From: an uncultured bacterium
Lineage (GTDB): Bacteria > Planctomycetota > UBA1135 > GCA-002686595
Assembly (NCBI GenBank): GCA_937896235.1
Contig: CALBMX010000131.1
Coordinates: 1-64,000, forward strand
DNA length: 64,000 bases
Direction: 5' to 3'
Part shown: positions 7,996 through 16,754 of the stretch, piece by piece
Numbering within the stretch: the stretch's first letter is position 1
Layout: every line of letters begins with the position of its first letter
Translations under genes and position numbers: made by a program
Notes under the pieces: generated by a model
What the model was told of the DNA's origin: nothing
The model's database searches: none
What the model saw: the letters and a program-made list of their open reading frames with translations, nothing else

Positions 7996-10403
7996 AACTC
8001 AATCGTCGTAACTTCGTGAAGGCCGCAGCCATGACAGCAGCGACCGCCGCAGCAGTTGGAGAGGTCTCAGCCTCGACCTCGATCTTATCCAATGCGCCCA
8101 GAAATCCGGTTCTCGACCCACCCGAGGACGGCATCACTTACCACAAGGCTCCGTGTCGTTTCTGCGGAACGGGATGCCATGTTAAGGTCGGTGTACGCGA
8201 AGACCGGATCGTTTCGGTGACCGGTGATGAGCTGGCTGAAGTGAACAAAGGGCTGCTCTGCGTGAAGGGATATCACGTCGGCGAAATCTTGTACGGAAGG
8301 GACCGCCTCACGAAGCCGATGCTCAAGAGAGACGGCAAGCACGTCCCGATCAGCTGGGACGAGGCGATCGACGTCATCGCCAAGCGGATCCTTCGCAAGC
8401 CTGAGGCCTTCGGTTTCTACGGCTCGGGCCAGTGGACCATTCCCGAGGGCTACATCGCAAACAAGTTCACCAAGGGGGGACTCTCCAACAACAACGTGGA
8501 TCCGAACGCGCGCCTCTGCATGGCTTCAGCGGTGACGGGTTTCCTGGCCGTCTATGGTGTTGACGAGCCGGCTTCGTGTTACGACGACCTCGACGAGGCG
8601 GACGTCGTCATCATGTGGGGGAACAACCCTGCCGAGATGCATCCTGTTCTCATGTCCCGTATCGCCGACCGCAAATTCCGCGGAGGCAAAGTCAAGATCA
8701 TCGACATCGGAACCCGCAGAACGCGCACCTCGGATTTCGCGGATCACTATCTGAACTTCCGCCCGCATACCGATCAGGCTATCTTTAACGGTATCGCCCA
8801 TCTGTTGCTTGCGAACGACACCTACGACAAGGAGTTTGTCGAGAAGTACTGCAACTTCCGCGAGGACGAAGTCAAGCCGAGCCTGTTTGGAGTCCCGTCG
8901 ACTTTTGAGGCCTACAAGGACACGCTTGCCAAGTACACACCCGAGTATGTCGAGGAGCTCTCCGGTGTACCCGCGGACGACATCCGCATGCTGGCCGACC
9001 TGTTCGGCAACCGCAAGCTGAAGATCGTTAGCCTGTGGTGCATGGGAATGAACCAGCACACGCGCGGCACTGCGGTCAACACCCAAGCCCATGGCATCCA
9101 CCTGCTCTCCGGCCACTTTGGGAAGCCGGGTGATGGTCCTCAAAGTTTGACGGGGCAGCCCTCAGCATGTGGGACGGCTCGCGAGGTTGGCTGCTTAGCC
9201 CACCTCCTTCCCGGCGGTCGATTGATCGCTGTCGAAGCGCACCGAACTGGTTCCGAAGAGCTTTGGAACCTCCCGAAGGGCCGCATCAACCCGGTTCCCG
9301 GCACGCACACCGTAAAGATGTTCGAGGAGTTCTGCACCGAGGGTGGCAGCGTAGACACGATCTGGGTTCAGGTAACGAACCCAGCGCAGTCGCTGCCGAA
9401 CGTCGACAAGCTCTTCTTCAATAAGAACAACTGTACCGATAAGTTCCTGATTGTCTCGGATGTCTACCCGACCGCCACAACGGTCGAAGCGGATTTGATT
9501 CTGCCCGCGGCGCTGTGGGTGGAGAAGAATGGAGTCTTCGGCAACTCCGAGCGACGGACGCAGCAGTGGTTCAAAATGGTGAACCCGCCCGAAGGCGCTC
9601 GCGACGATTGCTGGCAGACCCTTGCGGTTGCCCGGCGCTTGTTCGAGCTGGGGCACGAGGGGATGAAGGACAAAGACGGCGAGTTCCTATTCCGGTTCTT
9701 CGACGACAATGGAAAGGAAGTCGAGTCTTGGAAGTGGGAGCACTACTACGACGTCAACGTGGACAAGGCCCTTTACAGCGAGTACCGCGGCTTCACTTTT
9801 ATGAAGCATAAGAATGTCGCTCCCTACGATGCACTTGTCGCGACGCGAGGTATGCGTTGGCCTGTGGTCGAGCAGCCAGACGGAAGCTTCCGCGAGACGC
9901 GCTGGCGCTTTGCGGGATTCGATGATCCCTACGTTGCCGAGGGCAAGGAGATCGACTTCTACCACTCGAAAACAAATGACGGCAAGGCGCAGATCTGGGC
10001 GCGCGAATACGAAGCCCCTCCAGAAATGCCCGACGAAGAGTACTCCTCATGGTTGTGCACCGGTCGCGTGGTTGAGCACTGGCATTCGGGTACGATGACG
10101 AGCCGTGTCCCTCAGTTGAACGCAGCCATGCCTGGCGCTTATGTTGAGATGAATGCCAAGGATGCCCGCGACAAAGGCATTCGCAACGGGGACTCCGTTC
10201 GCTTGCGGACGCGCCGTGGTGAGCTCGTCTTACCCGCCAGTATTGGGGGCCGAGGCGAACCACCTGTTGGCTCCGTCTTTGTCCCGTGGTTCGACGAGAA
10301 CCTCCTCATCAACAAACTAACCCTCGATGCGACCTGCCCGATTTCCAAGCAGCCCGACTATAAAAAGTGCGCTGTCGAAGTCACCAAGGCCGTCGAAGAG
10401 TAA
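7992..10403 (+). CDS. napA: NapA, periplasmic nitrate reductase catalytic subunit
   Basis: An 803-residue molybdoenzyme of the DMSO-reductase family. It has a twin-arginine signal (NRRNFVK, residues 4-10), a [4Fe-4S] ligand set CRFCGTGC with a fourth cysteine in GLLCVKG, and LCMASAV, in which the cysteine is the expected Mo ligand. GMNQHTRGT and LTGQPSACG, both NapA-type stretches, are present. It reduces nitrate to nitrite in the periplasm with electrons from NapB. Length matches the family (about 800-830). It follows napD with a four-base overlap and precedes the cytochrome gene by nine bases, so it is one operon. Confidence 0.95.
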   Translation: MKLNRRNFVKAAAMTAATAAAVGEVSASTSILSNAPRNPVLDPPEDGITYHKAPCRFCGTGCHVKVGVREDRIVSVTGDELAEVNKGLLCVKGYHVGEILYGRDRLTKPMLKRDGKHVPISWDEAIDVIAKRILRKPEAFGFYGSGQWTIPEGYIANKFTKGGLSNNNVDPNARLCMASAVTGFLAVYGVDEPASCYDDLDEADVVIMWGNNPAEMHPVLMSRIADRKFRGGKVKIIDIGTRRTRTSDFADHYLNFRPHTDQAIFNGIAHLLLANDTYDKEFVEKYCNFREDEVKPSLFGVPSTFEAYKDTLAKYTPEYVEELSGVPADDIRMLADLFGNRKLKIVSLWCMGMNQHTRGTAVNTQAHGIHLLSGHFGKPGDGPQSLTGQPSACGTAREVGCLAHLLPGGRLIAVEAHRTGSEELWNLPKGRINPVPGTHTVKMFEEFCTEGGSVDTIWVQVTNPAQSLPNVDKLFFNKNNCTDKFLIVSDVYPTATTVEADLILPAALWVEKNGVFGNSERRTQQWFKMVNPPEGARDDCWQTLAVARRLFELGHEGMKDKDGEFLFRFFDDNGKEVESWKWEHYYDVNVDKALYSEYRGFTFMKHKNVAPYDALVATRGMRWPVVEQPDGSFRETRWRFAGFDDPYVAEGKEIDFYHSKTNDGKAQIWAREYEAPPEMPDEEYSSWLCTGRVVEHWHSGTMTSRVPQLNAAMPGAYVEMNAKDARDKGIRNGDSVRLRTRRGELVLPASIGGRGEPPVGSVFVPWFDENLLINKLTLDATCPISKQPDYKKCAVEVTKAVEE

Positions 10404-10412
10404 GAGGTTCCC

Positions 10413-11303
10413 ATGTACCCCAAACACATCAAAAAGGTCCGCGGGCGCACGCTGCTCTTGGGAGCTGTCTTTGCCGCCAGCCTTAGTTTCGGCGCCTGTG
10501 CCGGCGACCAAAGGGAGAAGGACTCACCAGAGGCCCCCGTTGCCATTCAGCTGAAAACTCCCGAGGTGACCGGTGCCTTGGACGAAGGAGCTGGCGGGGA
10601 ATCCGACCCCGGGAGTCCCCTTGATCTACAGCGCAATACGGGCGCAACCGAGGATGTTGTCGCGGCGGTAGTGCCGCCGCTGGTAGTCATGAATGTGGCC
10701 GCCGTGGTCGCTGAGGAGGTCTATGTGGCACCTGCGGCTGCCCCCCTCGGTCAGTCTGGGGTTCTGACAGAGCTGGACAACGCGCTGTCGAATACGCGTT
10801 GGATCTCGAACCCCACGCCGTGGAATCGCGGCCGCGTTGGCAGGTACAAGACCTCTCTAGATCGCGAAGCCGATCGGGCTAAGTCGCTCGCGGCTCGCGC
10901 GGAGTTGCGCTCTTTTGAGGGCGCCCCCCCGGTTATGCCTCACTCTTCGTCGTACACGGCCGGATCGAAGACCTGCCTCGACTGTCACATGGAAGGGATT
11001 CAGATAGGGAAAAAGGTCGCGCACCCGATGCCCCATGTGACGATGGCGAACTGCACCCAATGCCATGTCGAGCAGGAGAACCGGCTCTTTGACGAGCTCC
11101 TCGTGCCCGGTAATAACTTCAGCGGCGATCGCCCCGAGCGCAAAGGGATCTCCTCGATGGCGGGAGCTCCACCGGTGATCCCCCACGGAACACTCATGCG
11201 CACAGCCTGCTTGTCATGCCATGGCGAGTTCGGCTATGCCGGTCTGAAAACGGATCACCCCTCCCGCTCGAACTGCATGCAGTGTCACATCGTCGAGAGG
11301 TAG
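10413..11303 (+). CDS. napB: Tetraheme NapB-like cytochrome c lipoprotein (duplicated NapB module)
   Basis: A 296-residue protein. The N-terminus has a hydrophobic stretch ending in SFGAC (Cys29), which looks like a lipoprotein signal. A long Ala/Val/Pro-rich linker follows. Ordinary NapB is about 150 residues with two hemes; here there are four CxxCH sites at Cys188, Cys214, Cys266 and Cys288. The two halves repeat one another: GAPPVMPH + CLDCH + CTQCH, then GAPPVIPH + CLSCH + CMQCH. Its place right after napA makes it the electron donor of NapA. No NapC or NapGH is in the window, so the extra hemes may take over part of the electron path (inference). Confidence 0.85.
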   Translation: MYPKHIKKVRGRTLLLGAVFAASLSFGACAGDQREKDSPEAPVAIQLKTPEVTGALDEGAGGESDPGSPLDLQRNTGATEDVVAAVVPPLVVMNVAAVVAEEVYVAPAAAPLGQSGVLTELDNALSNTRWISNPTPWNRGRVGRYKTSLDREADRAKSLAARAELRSFEGAPPVMPHSSSYTAGSKTCLDCHMEGIQIGKKVAHPMPHVTMANCTQCHVEQENRLFDELLVPGNNFSGDRPERKGISSMAGAPPVIPHGTLMRTACLSCHGEFGYAGLKTDHPSRSNCMQCHIVER

Positions 11304-11620
11304 TCGAAGAGTCGCGCCCCGCTCCATGAGAGGTCTACCTGGGTGGTGCGGTGGGTGACTTTACTTGAGCGTTCGGCGGCCATGGTGTTGCTGGGTGCAT
11401 CCGGGTTCCGGACGGAGAGACGGCTGAAATTTGGATTGAGTGCTGGGTCCCAACCTCCTAATTCCTCCACCCCCTTTTTTGCTATGACCGCTAAACTTGC
11501 GTTCGCTCCGTCTTGGTCGGGGCCGGGGGAGCGATCTCCCCATGCCCCCTTGCGGGTAAAACGAAGGGGGGCCCTTTTGTTGGGTTCGCGCCGACCGCTC
11601 CTTGGCCGTCAGCAGGTACA
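11304..11620. other. Intergenic region between napB and moaA
   Basis: No gene is seen. A run of plain sequence is followed by two close hairpins just before moaA, the first around 11525-11541 (GGGGA...TCCCC) and the second at 11544-11572. I looked for a molybdenum-cofactor riboswitch layout and could not recognise one. Confidence 0.4.
11544..11572 (+). terminator. Hairpin with trailing T-run before moaA
   Basis: GCCCCCTT (11544-11551) pairs with AAGGGGGGC (11564-11572, one extra G), followed by CCTTTTG. It could end the nap transcript or act as an attenuator in the moaA leader. The start codon of moaA lies about 50 bases further on. Confidence 0.5.
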
Positions 11621-12691
11621 ATGGGCCTCGTTATGCTGAACCCTACGTTTCCAGTTGACCTTCGCAATCGGCCCCTTCACAGCTTGCGCATGTCCATCAC
11701 GGACCGCTGTAACTTGCGATGCGAGTACTGCATGCCTGGAGAGAATTACACCTGGCTACCCTCGAAAGATATCTTGTCGTTTGAGGAGATTCTGCGACTC
11801 ACGGGCCTGTTCGCTGACATCGGTGTGACGAGGTTGCGGTTGACGGGTGGCGAGCCGCTACTCCGCAAAAATGCCGAGAAGCTCGTCGCCATGATTTGCG
11901 CCGCGGGGCGTTTTGAGGAGGTCGCCATGACGACCAATGCGTTGGGGCTTGCCAAGTTGGCGCAGTCTTTGAAAGACTCGGGGCTCTCGCGCCTCACGAT
12001 TAGCTTGGATTCGCTCCGGGAAGAGCGGGTCAAGGCGATTAGCGGTCGCGACTCGCTCGGGCAGGTGCTCGCTGGTCTGGACGCGGTTGCCGCAGCCGGC
12101 TTCACCGGAACCAAGTTGGATACTGTCGCCATGCGAGGTGTCAACGATGACGAGTTTTGCGACATGATCGCCTTTGGTGCGGACCGCGACATCGAAGTTC
12201 GCTTCATCGAATACATGGACGTCCCCGGGGCTCAGGAATGGACTAAGGAAAAGGTGATCTCGCGCGCGGACATGCTCGACCTCTTCGAGGAAGGCTTCGG
12301 CGTCCGTCCCGTGTCCTATGGCGTGCAAGGTAGCGCGCCGGCCGCACGCTTTCAGCTACCCCCAGGGGCAGTGTGGAAGGGCCGCGACCTCGCGGGCCAG
12401 GTCTTCGGAATCATCGCCTCCACTACGGAGCCATTCTGCGGATCCTGCGATCGTTCGCGCGTGACGGCAGACGGCATGTGGTTCAAGTGCCTTTATGCTG
12501 AGCTCGGCCTGAACTTGCTCACCGAGCTGCGGGCCGGAGTCAGTGACGACCATATGCGCGCACTCTTGTTGGGCGACTGGAAGAAGCGAGATGACAATGG
12601 CGCAGAGCAGCGCTTACAGCAAGAAGAGCGAGCGGCGTTTAAGGTCGAGGGCAACAACCCACATTTGGAGATGCACACGCGGGGGGGGTGA
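11621..12691 (+). CDS. moaA: GTP 3',8-cyclase MoaA
   Basis: A 356-residue radical SAM enzyme of molybdopterin synthesis, converting GTP to 3',8-cyclo-7,8-dihydro-GTP. The radical SAM cluster motif is C30-x3-C34-x2-C37 in DRCNLRCEYCMP. The second cluster is given by CGSC plus a cysteine 14 residues later (DRSRVTADG.WFKC). The protein ends in the Gly-Gly tail that MoaA needs. ATG 11621 or 11633 are both possible starts; an open frame further upstream has no family match. Its place after napDAB makes sense because NapA needs the cofactor, and so does the YagR-like enzyme at 17.8-19.9 kb. Confidence 0.93.
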   Translation: MGLVMLNPTFPVDLRNRPLHSLRMSITDRCNLRCEYCMPGENYTWLPSKDILSFEEILRLTGLFADIGVTRLRLTGGEPLLRKNAEKLVAMICAAGRFEEVAMTTNALGLAKLAQSLKDSGLSRLTISLDSLREERVKAISGRDSLGQVLAGLDAVAAAGFTGTKLDTVAMRGVNDDEFCDMIAFGADRDIEVRFIEYMDVPGAQEWTKEKVISRADMLDLFEEGFGVRPVSYGVQGSAPAARFQLPPGAVWKGRDLAGQVFGIIASTTEPFCGSCDRSRVTADGMWFKCLYAELGLNLLTELRAGVSDDHMRALLLGDWKKRDDNGAEQRLQQEERAAFKVEGNNPHLEMHTRGG

Positions 12692-12755
12692 CTCCCCTAG
12701 GGCCGCGAGGCCTACATCCACGGTTAGGACTCTCCAGGAGCGATCTCCCCGCAGG

Positions 12756-13593
12756 CTAACCGTCGTAGGACACCTGCCTGTGCAATCCGATTAGCTCGCG
12801 CTCCGTCTTTGCCCGTGCTCGGGACTCTTCCGCTACGTGATTTGCCATATCCGTTGGGCGGACTCGCTGGGCGACTTCGCGTCGGCCATCGTTGGACTGC
12901 AAAAAGAACCGGCCCGCACTTGTGGTCGTTGGGGGTAAGCGGCGGCGCCAGACGTCGGAGATAAAAAAGCCCACATCGCCAGCGCGTGCGGTCTGCATCA
13001 GCAGACCTTGCCCCTTGAATCGGAGCTCTAGATCCCAGAGATTCGCTTGGGGAGGAACTTGCCCCGAGGTGTGGCTTCCAGCGGCCACGAGCGTCGGGCC
13101 ATCGTCGGGACCGACGTCTTGTAGGAAGATGTGAGTGGCGATGACAAACACGGGGTAGTGGATGTTCAAAGGCCACTCAATGCCGGGCTCGCGGGGGACG
13201 TGCGGCCCGCGATCGATGTGCCACTCCTGCCCTCGTGGCGCGTGCTCCTTCCCAGCTGGATTCCTCCAAGCCGTACAGTTGACCCAGTGGCAATCTGATC
13301 CAAGCAAGGGCTCGATGACCGAAAGGATTCCATCCTTGGCGATTGCTTTTTGGGAAAGCGGGCTTCGGTTGAACATCTCGTAGCAAAACATCTCGGCGTT
13401 CTCTATCGAGGTGCGCCCGGCGCGCATATCGGGGGGGATGTCCCTATAGACATCGAGAATCACAGGCGCGCAGACAGGCGATCTCTTCGGACGTGAAGAT
13501 GGCACGTTTGACTAGGCTTCGATCACGGTGGAGTGCGAGGCTCTCCTCTGTAGCTTCCCCTTTGTGAGGGTGGTTGAGGTACCCGATTTTTAT
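12756..13593 (-). pseudogene. Phytanoyl-CoA dioxygenase (PhyH)-like gene, frameshifted
   Basis: The frame from 13505 down to 12756 gives about 249 residues with a PhyH-like core: EWHIDRGPH supplies the HxD iron ligands and LVAAGSHTSG follows. The expected N-terminal helix is missing from that frame but is present in the next one: 13593-13440 reads ALHRDRSLVKRA-IFTSEEIACLRA before a stop. One frameshift between about 13455 and 13495 joins the two. In addition, the distal iron-ligand His of the family (expected in DVWHRRLP) is Arg here (DVWRRRLP). Two lesions point to a decayed 2-oxoglutarate/Fe(II) dioxygenase. A sequencing error could explain the first, not the second. No ATG start is visible in the upstream frame. 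Confidence 0.65.
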
Positions 13594-13663
13594 TCAGCAT
13601 GCTCTTTGGTGGGGGTCAGCAACTTCACAAGGGCGGCGTGCGAAATGGGCTGATGGTGCGGCA

Positions 13664-14476
13664 TTACTGTGCGAGCAGGCCTAAGCCCACCAAATCCTTG
13701 CGGGCCGCAGCGGCCCAGCCTCGGTTGGCGATGGGAGAGGCGGGTGAGGGGTGGAGCATGCGTCCGAAGCTCAACCCCAGACGAACTTGCTGCTTGCCGA
13801 GCACGCGGCGTGCGCAGGCCTCGGCGAAGGCGCCGACGCCGACGACGAGGTTTGGACGCAGAATCTGCACTGTGCGTAGGAGCGCAAAGTCGCATGCTTC
13901 AAAGAGAGGCGCGCGCTCTTCGGCGGGCAGCTTGTCGGGGGTGCGGTTTTTGCCGGACTCTTCCATGAACGACAGCGGACAGTAGTTCACGATGTAGAAG
14001 CGCGCGAAAAAGGCCTCGGGTGTTTGGAACGCCTCCTCGGCGAACTCGTACACACGCGTCCCGCTGACTTCGTTTCGCGAGCATTCGAAGCCGGTAACTG
14101 GCCGCTTGGGGTGCTCGTTTTGGGGCTTTTGGACGGACTCATTTATACCCAGCCACTCGCGACACCGCGAGACGTCACCAAATGGAATCCCAGTTTGCGC
14201 CATACCCCATGGCCCCGGATTCATGCCCAACAGAATCGCGCGCGGCGCGTCGAGGCACCTTGAGTTTGCGAAAGCTCCACCGAAACGAGCTAGGAAGACC
14301 TCGTGGGACCTCCGCGCATAGTCCAGGGGGTTGTAGACGTGTGTGACGGGCTCGGCAAAGGTGAGCTTGGAACAAGCGCGCGAGAGCTTGCGGGAGACCC
14401 GAATGAGGGAGGCGCCAGCTTTCTCGGCTTCGAGGGAGAGTTCCATGGAGAAAGCGTAATACGGGTCTGCGCGCAC
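13664..14476 (-). CDS. SMUG1-type uracil-DNA glycosylase
   Basis: A 270-residue protein (260 if it begins at the ATG at 14446) with the family-3 uracil-DNA glycosylase signatures: LLGMNPGPWGMAQTGIPFG as motif 1, FYIVNYCPLSF in the middle and LHPSPASP as the C-terminal DNA-intercalation motif. SMUG1 enzymes remove uracil and oxidised pyrimidines such as 5-hydroxymethyluracil from DNA. The asparagine in GMNPGPWG is present, so the enzyme should be active. It is on the minus strand next to the PhyH remnant, with no obvious operon partner. Confidence 0.88.
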   Translation of the reverse strand: MRADPYYAFSMELSLEAEKAGASLIRVSRKLSRACSKLTFAEPVTHVYNPLDYARRSHEVFLARFGGAFANSRCLDAPRAILLGMNPGPWGMAQTGIPFGDVSRCREWLGINESVQKPQNEHPKRPVTGFECSRNEVSGTRVYEFAEEAFQTPEAFFARFYIVNYCPLSFMEESGKNRTPDKLPAEERAPLFEACDFALLRTVQILRPNLVVGVGAFAEACARRVLGKQQVRLGLSFGRMLHPSPASPIANRGWAAAARKDLVGLGLLAQ

Positions 14477-14519
14477 GCGCCCAGATGGGTGAGACTTTTC
14501 TGCGCTATCTACGCAAGCC

Positions 14520-15491
14520 CTAGCCTTTCAACAAGGACTTCAACTTTTGGCGCATCAACAGAGCGCCAACTTTCCCCGTTGTCGCGTCCAGAGCGGCGTC
14601 GAGGTCCTCGGTACTTGCGGCCTCTTCAAGAGCCGTCATTCCAGCCTCGAATGCATCGAGCAGTCCTCTGGAAAACTCGAGCTCGCCGGACGTTGTGTTG
14701 GCCGTCCACACTGCGATCTGTGCGCTCGCCCGGCTCATCATCGCCTCCCAACCCGAGGCCAAGGAGGCGTCGCACCAGCGCCCGTCCACCTTGACAAACG
14801 CAACGTCGCGCGTGAGGCCTGGCGCGTAGTCAATCGCGACACTCCTTGTCCCCTGGATATAGCCCGCTTGGTCGGAGGTGTCAGCGTCAAAATCGTCAGC
14901 GCGTGAGACTAAGGTCGCCGCGAGCTCAGGTGAGATCAACGTGTCGGTTTCGTGGCCGTTGATTGCCTGGAGTTCGCCTTGTATCGAGGGGAGAAAGTCG
15001 GTTGCGAGCTCGCGTAGGTCGAGGTAGGAGAGGTTGTCCGAGTCGCCCAGTCCACTCTCAGTTACGGTTGTGAGGAGCGCAGCCGCGCGGCTGCGAATGC
15101 GCTCGAGATGGGTGGCGCGTGCCTCGGTCGGAGCATCCTCTGGAGCGCCGGTTAGCACTCCTAGGCGTGCACTCGAGCAGATCAAATCCGGCTGAGCGCG
15201 GAGGAATCCATCCAGACGACCCAAGAGACGGAAGGTACGCTCCCAGAGATCTGGATTGGCACCCTTTTCCAGCTCGTCGACGAGCTGATTGAGGTCGTCT
15301 TGCCATGCGCTCGGTAGGCTATCCCACGCCGGGGATAGGTCGAGCTCCACGGCGCCTCGGACAACACGCGAGCACGCCTCTAGGGGCATATGCGCGGGTT
15401 GCAAAGTCTCGGGCGCACCATAACCTAAGGCGCGGAGAGCAAACACACTGGCAAGAGTCAGGCCGGTGACAGCGAAGAGGGGGCGAATCAT
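14520..15491 (-). CDS. Secreted protein of unknown function
   Basis: A 323-residue protein with an N-terminal signal peptide (IRPLFAVTGLTLASVFALRALG, then a likely cleavage after GYGA). The mature part is acidic, mostly helical, rich in Ala/Leu/Asp/Glu and has a single conserved-looking WCDASLASGW stretch. I do not recognise the family. It lies 30 bp downstream of the RNase HI gene on the same strand and could be its operon partner, though no functional link is evident. Confidence 0.6.
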   Translation of the reverse strand: MIRPLFAVTGLTLASVFALRALGYGAPETLQPAHMPLEACSRVVRGAVELDLSPAWDSLPSAWQDDLNQLVDELEKGANPDLWERTFRLLGRLDGFLRAQPDLICSSARLGVLTGAPEDAPTEARATHLERIRSRAAALLTTVTESGLGDSDNLSYLDLRELATDFLPSIQGELQAINGHETDTLISPELAATLVSRADDFDADTSDQAGYIQGTRSVAIDYAPGLTRDVAFVKVDGRWCDASLASGWEAMMSRASAQIAVWTANTTSGELEFSRGLLDAFEAGMTALEEAASTEDLDAALDATTGKVGALLMRQKLKSLLKG

Positions 15492-15521
15492 AAAAGTGCT
15501 TACGGTGCACTTTCGGGAGTA

Positions 15522-16172
15522 TTACAAGATGGAGCGGTTCCAGGCGGTCGCCAAGCTGTCCGCGTACTCGTTCCACAGGTTGCCCGAGTGGGCTGCGATC
15601 CATTCGAGAGCGCAGTCGGGGTGCTTTCGATAGAGAGCCAAGAGCTCTTGGACAAGCTCAAGGTTCTTGATCTCGCCACTCTTTTTCTTCCAGCCCTTTT
15701 TCTCCCAGGCCGGGGCCCACGTCGTGATCGTGTCCACGCAGAGGCGGCTGTCGGTGAATACGGTGATGGCGGCGTCCTCGGGTAACACCCGAAACGCCTC
15801 GATCAACGCCCGCAGCTCCATACGGTTGTTTGTCGTGTGGTCGTCGGCACCGTGGCGCTCCTCTACAATTACACCGTCTTCAACCCACACCATGCCCCAG
15901 CCGCCGGGACCGGGGTTCGGGATCGAGCTGCCATCGGTGAATACGCCAAAGTCGGGACCCCCGGTGTATTTCTCGAGGACCTGGGCGCGCGTTAAGTTCT
16001 CCTCGCGTTTGGAACCGCCGCCGCCAAAGCTGCGCTTCTTCGGCGCGCTTTTGGTCTTCTTGGCGGGCGAGTGCGCGCGGCAAAACTTCGGTTCCCAACC
16101 GGAGTACTTGTCGAGGGCGGCTTGGGGGACCTCAAATCCCTCTCCACAAACGGTGCATTCAAACTTAGGCAT
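15522..16172 (-). CDS. rnhA: Ribonuclease HI with N-terminal zinc-ribbon-like segment
   Basis: A 216-residue protein. Residues 1-35 carry CTVCGEGF and FCRAH, a probable small zinc-binding module. A basic linker (APKKRSFGGGGSKRE) follows, then an RNase H domain (about 70-216) that cuts RNA in RNA/DNA hybrids. The DEDD catalytic set is visible: D80 in FTDGSS, E119 in NRMELRAL, D141 in FTDSRL and D205 in NEYADSLA, with H195 in AAHSG. The ATG at 16172 is chosen because sequence upstream overlaps the DUF1294 gene and has no family similarity. The zinc segment probably replaces the hybrid-binding domain seen in other RNases H. Confidence 0.9.
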   Translation of the reverse strand: MPKFECTVCGEGFEVPQAALDKYSGWEPKFCRAHSPAKKTKSAPKKRSFGGGGSKREENLTRAQVLEKYTGGPDFGVFTDGSSIPNPGPGGWGMVWVEDGVIVEERHGADDHTTNNRMELRALIEAFRVLPEDAAITVFTDSRLCVDTITTWAPAWEKKGWKKKSGEIKNLELVQELLALYRKHPDCALEWIAAHSGNLWNEYADSLATAWNRSIL

Positions 16173-16192
16173 GCGATGAGGGTAGCGAGGAA

Positions 16193-16492
16193 CTACCGAG
16201 TCGCCCAGATCAGTCCCGCAACAACCGCTAAGTTCAGGAGAGTTGCGACCATTAATTTGCGCCGGAAGCGCAGCTTCGAGCTCTTGTGCCGGAAGTGGTG
16301 AGCGCCGATCCACGCGGCGGGCCATCCTCCTACGAAAGCGAGCTGCAGGAGGATCTTCTCCGGGACTCGCCACTTGCCGCGGGAGGCCTTCCATTTATCG
16401 ACCCCCCAAAGGGCGAAGGTCACCACGTTGAGAGCGACGACACCCACGACCACCAGTGTGGCCGTGGAGACGTCAGGTAGGAGAAGGGTCAT
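16193..16492 (-). CDS. DUF1294 small membrane protein
   Basis: A 99-residue protein with two or three membrane segments and the DUF1294 signature: FALWGVDKWKASRGKWRVPE, then LLQLAFVGGWPAAWIG and HHFRHKSSKLRFR. The function of the family is not known. It lies 20 bp before rnhA on the same strand and 12 bp after the small Cys-rich gene, so the three are likely co-transcribed. Confidence 0.85.
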   Translation of the reverse strand: MTLLLPDVSTATLVVVGVVALNVVTFALWGVDKWKASRGKWRVPEKILLQLAFVGGWPAAWIGAHHFRHKSSKLRFRRKLMVATLLNLAVVAGLIWATR

Positions 16493-16504
16493 CGGTGGCT
16501 GGGC

Positions 16505-16747
16505 TTAGCCGTTGTAGCAGCCGCGGCCTTTCTGGCAATCTTCGGGGTCGACCACAACGCCGTCGGGGCCCACTCGCTGCATGGTCTCTTTGCACCAGCA
16601 ATCGTTACTCGCATCCAGCAGGTCGCCCTCGACCATCGCCGGCCCATTTAAGAAGTAATACTTCTTCGTCCGAAGCTTGCTACAGAACGGGCTCTTGTTC
16701 AGTCCGGTCGTCCCGTTGGCGGCGCCGTCTTCTCGGTTGGTTTCCAT
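16505..16747 (-). CDS. Small Cys-rich protein of unknown function
   Basis: An 80-residue protein with six cysteines: FCSKL, then DCWC, EDC and GCYNG. It may bind a metal or form disulfides. There is no signal peptide. It begins only seven bases after the stop codon of the FAD subunit of the molybdenum hydroxylase, so it is probably the last gene of that operon and may serve maturation or electron transfer (inference). I do not recognise the family. Confidence 0.6.
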   Translation of the reverse strand: METNREDGAANGTTGLNKSPFCSKLRTKKYYFLNGPAMVEGDLLDASNDCWCKETMQRVGPDGVVVDPEDCQKGRGCYNG

Positions 16748-16754
16748 GGTAGTT

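Noticed and set aside
11304..11620. Molybdenum-cofactor riboswitch before moaA
   Set aside because: Two simple hairpins are present, but not the multi-stem layout of that riboswitch as I know it.
13440..13505. Second selenocysteine site in the PhyH gene
   Set aside because: The break there is a change of frame, not an in-frame TGA.
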